From Plenodomus lindquistii (taxonomy: Eukaryota; Ascomycota; Dothideomycetes; Pleosporales; Leptosphaeriaceae): a stretch of 64,000 nucleotides of DNA. Shown here piece after piece: positions 56,494 to 64,000 of this stretch (position 1 is the stretch's first letter; each line of letters starts with the position of its first letter). Both the position numbers and the translations under genes were made by a program. The stretch spans positions 1,240,001 through 1,304,000 of the forward strand of contig JANUWI010000004.1 of assembly GCA_025504975.1 (NCBI GenBank), given 5' to 3'. A model generated the notes under the pieces. The model saw only the letters and a program-made list of their open reading frames with translations, was not told the origin of the DNA and did no database searches.

Positions 56494-58190
56494 TTATGCT
56501 GTAACCGTCACAGTTGTCGTTTCTCTAATCGTGTCTGTAGCCGTAGCCGTCACCGTCACTGTAAATATCTGGCTCGGAGGAATCGGCGTGATAATCAACG
56601 GGCCCTCAGACGTCGAGCTGGGAAGCGGTTCGGATGACGGAGCGGGCGGCGCATCGGTCGGCGACGGCGCATCTTGTGTTGTCGATGCGGATGCAGATGC
56701 TACTGGTGGAGGTGCAACGGACTCTGTGACTGCGGGTGGCGCTGGAGCGGGAGGCTCGCTCGCTGAAGATACAGGGGGGTAGTCTGGGCTTTGCGATGAT
56801 GAAGATGGTTGTGGCGATGGGACTACCGAGGACAGAGAAGGCACGGGCTCTGCTGCCAGAGATGTGGATTGCTCGGGTGCGGTGGAGGGCATCGGTGCCG
56901 GCGCCGGCGCAGGTGCTGGTGTAGGTGATGGCTCTGGCATTGGCGGAGCGCTGGAGGCTTCTGGTGCTTGGGTAGGTTCGGAATCCGGTGACGGAGTGAC
57001 GGTGGTATATTGTGTAACAATGACCACGGGTGGAGGCTGCTGTGGCAGCGCGGTCGAGAGCGCTGCATCTGTGGAGCTGCTGCTGCTGGAAACTCCGATC
57101 GAGCCTGAGCTTGACAGCGCTGCTGGTGGGCTGTTCAGTGCTTCACTTGGCACTGCTGATGGCACAGGAGCCTGCGGCGCAGGCGCAACCTCGGTGGGTG
57201 ATGGCGAAGGCAACACTGTGGTGTATTGAGTCTCCGTAACGTAAACTTTAGAGGTAATATCCTCGACTCCTGAAACGGGTGCTGGAGGCGTGTTGGGGCT
57301 CGAGGCGGCACTGGAGCTGGTAAGCGGAGCTGTTCCCACAACTGAGCTGAAAATCGAAGTTGGGGCAAAAGACATGGCTGTCGATTGAACCAAGGAAGAC
57401 TGATTCGTAGGTGCCACACTTGTGATAACAGAGCTAGGTGTAGGCCTTGGAGAGTTTGAGCCTGGATGGTTGAAGCCCGGCAAGCCTCCGGAGCTTAGAA
57501 CCAGGGTTTCACTGGTGGGTATCGCAGTCGGAATTGCAGTCGAGATTGCAGTCGGAAGAGCAGAAGACACCGAGCTGTCTTCTTGTGGGCTGTATGTGAA
57601 TTGCGGTACCTGCTGGCTAGTCTCGCTGGCTGTGGTATTCTCCACTGCCGCTACGGAACTGCTCGGGATCACAGACACGATTGTACTTGAGATAATGACT
57701 GTGCTACTATCGACTGGCTTTGCTTCTTGACTGGACTGGGGGGTGGGTGAGGGTGATGCAGCTGAGCTCTCTTCAGGCGCCGGGGTCGGCGTGGGAGTAA
57801 TGAAAGCAGTAGATAGGATTGTCTGAGGCTCCTCGGTCGCAATATCCTCGCCATCGGGGTTCTGGAATGTTATAGCGGGTGCTATGGATGTGAACACAGA
57901 TGCTTGTATTGGCTGGACGATGATGGCAGTTTCTGCCTCTGCAGTTTGCTCGCTTCTTGTTGATAGCGTAGGCGAGTCACCAACAACGATTGAGGTTGAG
58001 AGTGTGTCGGAAGTTGAAGCCTGGATCGATGAGCTGTTTGCATAGCTAGCGAAGCTATTAGGTGTCAGTAACTTTTGATGAATGGCCTAAATATGACTTA
58101 CACCAGTCTCCGGTTATGCCTAGGGACCGGCCCTGCAAATGCGAGTGATGAACAAGCTGCCAGCAGCGTAATAGTATAAGTGAAGATCAT
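56494..58190 (-). CDS. Secreted Ser/Thr/Pro-rich (mucin-like) protein
   Basis: Exon 1 is 58190-58102. A 47-base intron (58101-58055, GTAAGT ... AATAG) follows, then exon 2 58054-56494, giving 549 aa. A signal peptide (MIFTYTITLLAACSSLAFAG, cut near aa 20) precedes an almost wholly Ser/Thr/Pro/Ala sequence suited to heavy O-glycosylation. No enzyme domain, Cys-rich module or GPI-type hydrophobic tail was seen. A QYTTVxPSPxxxP motif occurs twice, and the C-terminus is Val/Thr-rich (FTVTVTATATDTIRETTTV). It probably belongs to the cell surface or extracellular matrix. The family is not recognised. Confidence 0.8.
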
Positions 58191-59296
58191 CTTCCAGATG
58201 AAATGTGTATTAGATGTGGATATGCCAACGAAAGTAAAGAGTGGGGAGACGCGCGTTTGGAAATGACAATGAGAAGAGCGAGGAAACAAATGGACAGAGG
58301 AGAAGTGCAGACTGAGGGGATGGACGCGTATGAGATGGAAGATCAACTTGAAACAAATTACGAGAAACGACAGTATGGGGAAACGAAAGAAATCGACTGT
58401 CTCCAAGCGGGATTAGTGCACAAGTTCAGTTTGCTGCTGTGAAGGGTTCATTGCGTGGTGGGCTTCCATCTGGTTTTGAAGATGCAGTAGCCGCCTGGAG
58501 CACGGTTTTGCAGTGGAGAGGCAGGCCGGGTAGCACTGGCCCAGCATTGTCGCAAATGCCTGTAATTTGGACGTGTCTCTGGACTTTTCCGCGAAAGAGT
58601 TGTAGGTAACGTGAGGAGTGGTGGTGGTTGTTCGAAATGGTTGGGTGCATGTTTCACTTTGCAACCAATGACATGGCGGAACGCGTTGGGAAGAGGGCGA
58701 GACCAGGCGCTTCGCCAAAGCAGAGCGACAAGACAAGTCTTCGACATGCCCGAAATAGATGTTCGTTACCATGAGGCTCAGCGGCACCGGAAGCTCCAGC
58801 TCCATCCTGGCGCCGACAATGCGGCCCCAAAGATCTGGGTCGTGTTGTAGAACATGCGACCGGTTGCTACAGTACTGACTTTTCGCTGAAGTCGAGGTCC
58901 AAGTTGAGGTCCAAAGTTGATGCGTGGATCAGGTGGAGCTGTGCAGTCGCGTGATGTGAGAAAACGGCGGTATACAACGCATCATCAACGAAACGTCAGC
59001 CAGACAGCACATCAATGGCGGAGTCCTTTTGCATCGATGTGCTGGCCAGTCTTGTTTTGTGCAGGCGTGAGGCGGTTGCTGAGGTGATTGTGATTAGCGA
59101 GAGTCGCGCCTGGGAACGCAAACACGGTGCACGCCAAGGCACCTTGACATGCAGAGCTTCGATTCGACGTCAGGGCAAGTGTACCAAGTACGTGCAAGTG
59201 TAGGGCCGCATTCTCTTCTCTGTAGACTCTCGTGGTTTGTTTTCTTCGCGCCACCTCGCCCTTTTCCACCCCTCCACCTCGTCGTCCACCCTCGCG
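58191..59296. other. 1.1 kb divergent intergenic region
   Basis: Lies between the start codons of the secreted Ser/Thr/Pro-rich gene and the kinesin gene. Short ORFs (for example 58413-58805 minus) have no recognisable family. Promoters of both neighbours should be here, but no clear TATA or CCAAT could be assigned. Confidence 0.55.
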
Positions 59297-61662
59297 ATGA
59301 GTGTACGCGTTGTCGCCCGTATCCGGCCCTTGCTCAAGAACGAGCTCGACAAGGACACGATAGTCACGGCCGAGACTCTGGACGGAGAGACGGTGCCTGC
59401 TGTTGTGCGGATACCTAGCCCCAAGAACGACGCCGAGTCCTTCAGCTTTCAGTTCAGCTCCGTCTACGAACAAGACGCGACGCAGCAACAGCTGTTTGAT
59501 GCAGAGAGTACGTGTATCACGTGCACAATCGGCAACCCTCTAGGGCTCGAGCTGACAGGTAGCTAGTCGCGCCTACGGTAAAACACCTCTTCAATGGATT
59601 CGACCTCTCCATCTTCGCGCATGGCTGCACCGGTACCGGAAAGACACATACTATGCGTGGCGGCAAGTCATTGGCAGACCGTGGTGTCATCCCAAGGCTC
59701 TTGAGCTCGATATACAGGCGGTGCAAGAAGATTGAGAAGGACTCGGGAGGCGCGACACGCGTCGAGGTGGCCCTGGAATACTTTGAGATTTACTGCGACC
59801 GCGTCTATGATCTGTTCGAGCCGCCAGAGAAGCGCACCCCCTCTGGACTACCCATTAGGGATAATCACGGCAAGACAGTCGTTGTGGGATTGACTGAAAA
59901 GCCATGCACAACCCTCAAAGAATTCGAGCAGCTCTATGACCAGGCTAACCTGAACCGGTCGACGTCTTCGACAAAGGTGGGACAATTCACATCGATTGAA
60001 GGGTTGAGTAACTAACCTCGACAGCTCAACGCGCACTCTTCACGATCCCACGCCGTACTTTGCGTGAAGATAACACAAACCACGGAAACGACCATTCGCG
60101 TCAGTCGCGCATCCTGTATCGATCTCGCAGGATCGGAAGACAATCGTCGGACAGAGAACAACAAGGAGCGCTTGGTCGAGAGCTCTGCCATCAACAAGTC
60201 CCTCTTCGTACTAGCGCAATGTGTCGAAGCCATGAACAAGAAGGCCAGTCGGATACCGTACCGTGAATCCAAGATGACGCGGATCCTGTCCCTGGGCCAG
60301 AACAAGGGCTTGACAGTAATGATTCTCAACTTGGCGCCTACTCGCGCCTACCACCTGGACACAATCAGCTCATTGAACTTTGCCAGTCGGACAAAGAAGA
60401 TTGAAGTGGCCGAGGTGGAGAATGATCCGGTCTACAGGGCAATGTCCAAGCCTCTGGCGGCGACGAGCAGCATTGGTGGAGCGACAATGGCGCGTCAACC
60501 CCTACGACCTCTCACAGCGGCTACCAATGTGAATATTTCAGAAACAGACAAGCAGAAGAAAGGGGAAAAGCCAGTCAAAGCGTTCTCTGTATATTCTGAT
60601 TCGCGCAAGTCTGGTCCTCGGGTGACTAATTCCACATCGCAGAACCAAGCAGTTCGACGAACAGAGGGCCAAAAGCGAGCGGCCGAGCCAAGCAATACAT
60701 TCTCGTCACGGCCGACAAAGTCATATCGGGCAGCGGATAGTACAGCGCGAACACGCATAGCTGAGCCTGTGATGACAAAGGCATCGATCGAGGCGCTCAT
60801 TGCACAAAAGGTGGACGAGAAGCTTGCGGAGAAGGCGTTACAGGATGCAGGACATGCAGCCCCAGCACTCTCAGCCGAACTGCAGAAGCGACTAGACGAC
60901 CTCGAGAATCGAATTGATGCTAAGGAGGAAGATGAGAAGTCGCAAGGTCTACAATTCTTACTCATGGCCAAGCAACATCACATTCGCGGGGAGGACGCCA
61001 GTGCACTCCGGATGTACCGACTGGCGCAACCTTATTTCCCTGGGAACGCAAAGCTCGAGGCGAAGATGCACTCGCTCGAGGAGCGGATAAGAAGCAAAAC
61101 GGAGGACTCGGTCGTCAAGCACATGTCAGCACCTCCTGCTGCGCCTGCTGCACCTGCTGCACCTATCGCCCAGCCAGCCCCCGTTTCGAGTCTCATGGCA
61201 CCCTTGAAAGCAGAAAAGAAGACTAGTAAGCCAAAGATGGTATTCAAGGACGAGTCAGAAGACGAAGACGAATTCGCTCCACCGCCAGCATCCGACCACG
61301 AAGACTCCTACGCATCCGACGATTCCTTCAAGTACAAGCCGAAAGCCGCACGCAAACCCAAGAAGACCAACAAGAAACTGCCTGTTTTCCGCGACGACGC
61401 CGATACCTCTGTGAACCCTGCTGAACAAACGCCCCGGACCACACACCTGCTGAAAATCATCAATTCTCGCGACGTCAACCAGATCAAAGCTCTCAAAGGT
61501 GTTGGTGCGAAGAAAGCGGATAGCATTGTCAACTGCCTCGTGGAAATGGATGACGTGGAAGTTCGAGACCTGGAAGCGCTGGCCATGCTCAAAGGCGTGG
61601 GCGGGAAGACGGTAGACAACATGCGGTTGGGTCTCAGTGTTGCTGTTGATTATGATTTCTGA
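59297..61662 (+). CDS. Kinesin-10 family motor with C-terminal helix-hairpin-helix (Kid/KIF22-like)
   Basis: Three exons: 59297-59507, 59567-59976 and 60025-61662, with introns of 59 and 48 bases; 752 aa. The motor domain starts at residue 2 (SVRVVARIRPLL). P-loop GCTGTGKT is at aa 90-97, switch I NAHSSRSHA at 209-217, switch II DLAGSE at 240-245, and the neck is near 330. A coiled coil (about 490-535), a Pro/Ala linker (APAAPAAPAAPIAQ) and a Lys/acid-rich region follow. The last 65 residues form two helix-hairpin-helix motifs (ALKGVGAKKAD and MLKGVGGKTVDN), the chromosome-binding element of Kid. The family generates polar ejection forces on chromosomes in mitosis. All ATP-site motifs look intact. 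Confidence 0.92.
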
Positions 61663-61897
61663 GCTTTGGCTCCTTTTTTGACATTTCTATTCTTCCAGCA
61701 TGGAGTTTGGGGTTGTTTAGATTTGCATAGGGTGAGCGCGGCCTCGGCTCCCGAGAAGAGGTGCTTTGTCGACCAGCATTTTATTTTGCATAGCATCGGC
61801 GTTCTGGGGGGCATCAAAACGTATCACACCAGATACGTCCATAGCATTAGCATTAACGAACCCTATCTTCCTCCCGTCCATCGCTCCTTTCCAAAGA

Positions 61898-62593
61898 TCA
61901 ACACCGCGCATCAACACGTATAATAACACACTGTCTCGACATAGTATCATACAACCCAAACTCCGTCACAGTCCTCAGACAAATCTCCTCCAATCTCGCC
62001 TTTACCAGCACCAACCCCACCCTCTCCGTCTTAACCCCAACCTCCGGATTTCCCGCAGGCGACCTCTGCTCCGGCCCCATCGAGTCTACCAAGCGCGTCA
62101 AAAGCCCCCGTCGCGGAGGAGCCGTCTGATTCGCATCCCTCCCCACCCTAACAGGACTCATCGGACTCCTCAGTCTAGAACTCTGATTCAGCGCCTCCCT
62201 CAACATGCGTTCCAGCTCCTCAATCACATCCTGGGGCCGCCAGAACTGCGTGGTATTCATGTGGCCCTCGAGGCGTACGACTTTTGGTGCTTCTTCCGAG
62301 GAGAAGCCGATTACTTCTACGGCGTTGGTGGGTGTGCTTGTTGGTTCGAAACTGTATTCTGAGACTGGTTCGATGGGGGGGAGAGGGATGTCCGAGGGGA
62401 GGAGCGCGATGGTGGTGTGGGCTATGCCGTAGGAGGCTTGTTGTTCGACGAGGGGGAGGATGGAAGTTTGAATTGTCGTGGTGATGTGGTGGGCGCGGGT
62501 GAGGGTTAGTTGGTCGAGGATGGATTGGCCGCGGGGGGGTTGGGAGGGTGAGTAGGGAGGTGGGAGGGAGGGGTCTTTGGATGGAGTTGCCAT
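61898..62593 (-). CDS. Conserved hypothetical protein with PPPY motif
   Basis: Single exon, 231 aa from ATG (MATPSKDPSLPPPYSPSQ). An N-terminal PPPYSP could bind WW domains. Then come LTRAHHITTTIQTSILPLVEQQASYGIAHTTIALLPSD in separate helical pieces (aa 30-70), a middle with LEGHMNTTQFWRPQDVIEELERMLRE, an Arg/Pro-rich linker and a C-terminal segment (VLVKARLEEICLRTVTEFGLYD). There is no signal peptide or transmembrane helix. I do not recognise the family beyond its look of a structured, conserved fungal protein. It converges on the kinesin gene, with 235 bases between stops. Confidence 0.7.
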   Translation of the reverse strand: MATPSKDPSLPPPYSPSQPPRGQSILDQLTLTRAHHITTTIQTSILPLVEQQASYGIAHTTIALLPSDIPLPPIEPVSEYSFEPTSTPTNAVEVIGFSSEEAPKVVRLEGHMNTTQFWRPQDVIEELERMLREALNQSSRLRSPMSPVRVGRDANQTAPPRRGLLTRLVDSMGPEQRSPAGNPEVGVKTERVGLVLVKARLEEICLRTVTEFGLYDTMSRQCVIIRVDARC

Positions 62594-63754
62594 GGTTGTT
62601 GTGGTGGTTTGGTTTTATGTTTGTTGATGAAGTTTTGGGGGAGTAATTTGACGTCGTTGCCAGATTAGATGCGGATTTGAGGGGTGTTTTCCTGAGCGAT
62701 GGTATTTTTTTCCTGAAGTCTCTGCGAGTGGAATATTGTTTTGACGCATGAAAAGGTCTCGGCACTTCCAGTTTCCACGAGGGTGGCCTTAGGTTAACAT
62801 CCGACTCCGAAGTTCAGTCCCAGGGGCAAATATCGCATGGAAAGGTGATGATTCTCGGTTCGAACGGATCATATTGGGCTCATACATGAGGTCTCCTTGC
62901 AGCCTATCTATTGCTTACCCGTATCTGTGAGGTCATGAACGCGCTAAGGAGTGCACGACACAGTCCCGTGACGGTCTGCGCCCTAGTCGTCAGGCCATCC
63001 ACCTATAACTGATTAGGCATTAGGCCAATCGCAAGGCTGCATGTGAAAGGATGCCTGCAGGCCGGGCCGGACTTCTTGGCTCTGTCTTCATTGGGAGCGT
63101 TCCAGAATGACGATATTGTCTGAGGTGAGGAGAAGAACATCAAGAACATGTGGTCTAAGCATCTGGGCTGTGGAGGGGTTGTAAGGCTTTCTGGTGTTGC
63201 CTGCGGCTGTACTACTATTTCTCCGGGCTGCGCCCGCTGCCCATTTCCAGTACCAACTAGCGAACCTCTCTCCACAGGAACCACTACCAAGGACCTCGAA
63301 ACGGCTCACCGAAGATAGCGAAACGGCTTCGAGAAGATCCAAGCTGGCGCTAGAGCCAAGATTGTTACCACGGTAGGCGAGGTCACATGCGGTATGGTAG
63401 TGGAGGCGCAAGGCTGAATCCATTGATTGTGGCTTAGCGGCTACCCAATGGTAGACCGTGCATAACACCATGCTGCATGCATTCACCGGTTTGCAGGGCG
63501 GGTTCGCCCGAATATACTGTGAGGATGAGCATTTTGAAGACTGAGGTGCCTGAATGTTGCATGTATAAAGGGAAGACGATGTCGCCTGGTATGCCTGATT
63601 CATCCACTACGAAAACCTTAGGATTGGAACAACTCGAGCAAAGTTCCTAATACACATTCGACTCTGATACATCAGCGCAATATATCTGTATAAAAATACT
63701 GCTCTCAGTCAAGAGCAAAGTTTCTCAGTTATACTATCACTTTTAACCACCAAG
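62594..63754. other. 1.2 kb divergent intergenic region
   Basis: Promoter region of the hypothetical protein gene (left) and the flotillin gene (right). An ORF at 63088-63603 (minus) has no family features and is not called. Confidence 0.6.
63689..63696 (+). promoter_or_regulatory. TATA box of the flotillin gene
   Basis: TATAAAAA lies 66 bases before the flotillin start codon. Confidence 0.5.
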
Positions 63755-64000
63755 ATGGTCTGGGTAAGAGCTCGTCTGAACCACGCATGGAGACTCCTAT
63801 ACTGACTTTGGCGTTCTAGTATCATGTTGCCGAGCCCAATTCCTATCTCGTTATCACGGGAATAGGAATTGAGAAGGTTCTCATCAAGAAGAAGGTAAGG
63901 CTGTCAAATGACTATCAAGTCTACTCACAACTAACTCACGAATCTAGGCGTTTGTTATGCCCTTCCAGAAAGTTTCAAAGATTAGCATTACGCCTTTTGA
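63755..64000 (+). CDS. Flotillin-like SPFH domain protein (5' part)
   Basis: Three exons are visible: 63755-63763 (MVW, 9 bases), 63820-63894 and from 63948 past the window end; introns are 56 and 53 bases. The joined sequence reads YHVAEPNSYLVITGIGI, then EKVLIKKKAFVMPFQKV, then SKISITPF. This is the start of the SPFH/Band 7 domain of flotillins, which have the same YHVA.PN.YL.ITG and WVMPFQ blocks. Fungal flotillin marks sterol-rich domains of the plasma membrane. The rest of the protein, including the coiled-coil stalk, lies outside the window. Confidence 0.88.

Noticed and set aside
62853..62870. GGTTCGAAC word resembling a tRNA B box
   Set aside because: The sequence does not continue with the pairing needed for a T arm, and no A box lies upstream.
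63088..63603. 171-codon minus-strand ORF
   Set aside because: No family motif and no splice continuation; it lies in the region expected to hold the flotillin promoter. Possible but unsupported.

Overview
This is nuclear DNA of a filamentous ascomycete, most likely a dothideomycete/pleosporalean fungus. The evidence is: introns of about 46-60 bases with CTAAC or CTGAC branch sites, a giant Woronin-body-tether-like (Leashin/involucrin-repeat) gene of a kind confined to Pezizomycotina, a Zn2Cys6 regulator, an AA9 lytic polysaccharide monooxygenase, and a single-gene intron-rich architecture. The species cannot be named from sequence alone. No biosynthetic cluster, intact transposon, rRNA, complete tRNA or CRISPR array was seen.

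Layout. 1-13273 (-): one giant Leashin-like gene (two exons here, over 4,390 codons, 3' end outside the window). 14.6-18.3 kb (-): CstF64/RNA15 and a copper amine oxidase. 20.5-28.0 kb (+): AA9 LPMO, a Pro/Gly/Met-rich orphan protein and a full-size WHITE-type ABC transporter. 28.2-30.2 kb: a broken Ser/Thr-rich gene with a carbohydrate-binding-like end. 30.2-39.9 kb: gene-poor, with a single Zn2Cys6 regulator at 34.4-36.3 kb. 39.9-54.6 kb: dense housekeeping genes (CPSF100, PYM, QCR9, UBR1, a mitochondrial Mtf2-like protein). 55.3-64 kb: a 3CxxC zinc finger protein, a secreted Ser/Thr/Pro-rich protein, a kinesin-10, a conserved hypothetical protein and the start of a flotillin.

How the genes relate. 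Two subunits of the mRNA 3'-end processing machinery (CstF64 and CPSF100) and the exon-junction-complex recycling factor PYM lie in one window, but far apart and not in an operon-like arrangement. PYM and QCR9 share a 384-base divergent promoter with four CCAAT boxes, which suits HAP-complex control of a respiratory gene. The copper amine oxidase, AA9 LPMO, ABC exporter and secreted Ser/Thr-rich genes are accessory functions of a saprotroph or plant-associated fungus.

The splice structures given were worked out by hand from reading frame, donor/acceptor/branch sites and family conservation. Several ORFs read straight through true introns (QCR9, UBR1), so a plain ORF view mis-sizes those proteins. 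I did not find a convincing new multi-gene system. The most unusual material is inside the Leashin-like gene (eleven Ala/Gly-rich hydrophobic segments and several tandem repeats), the five-exon QCR9 with a GC-AG intron, and the orphan protein at 22.0 kb.
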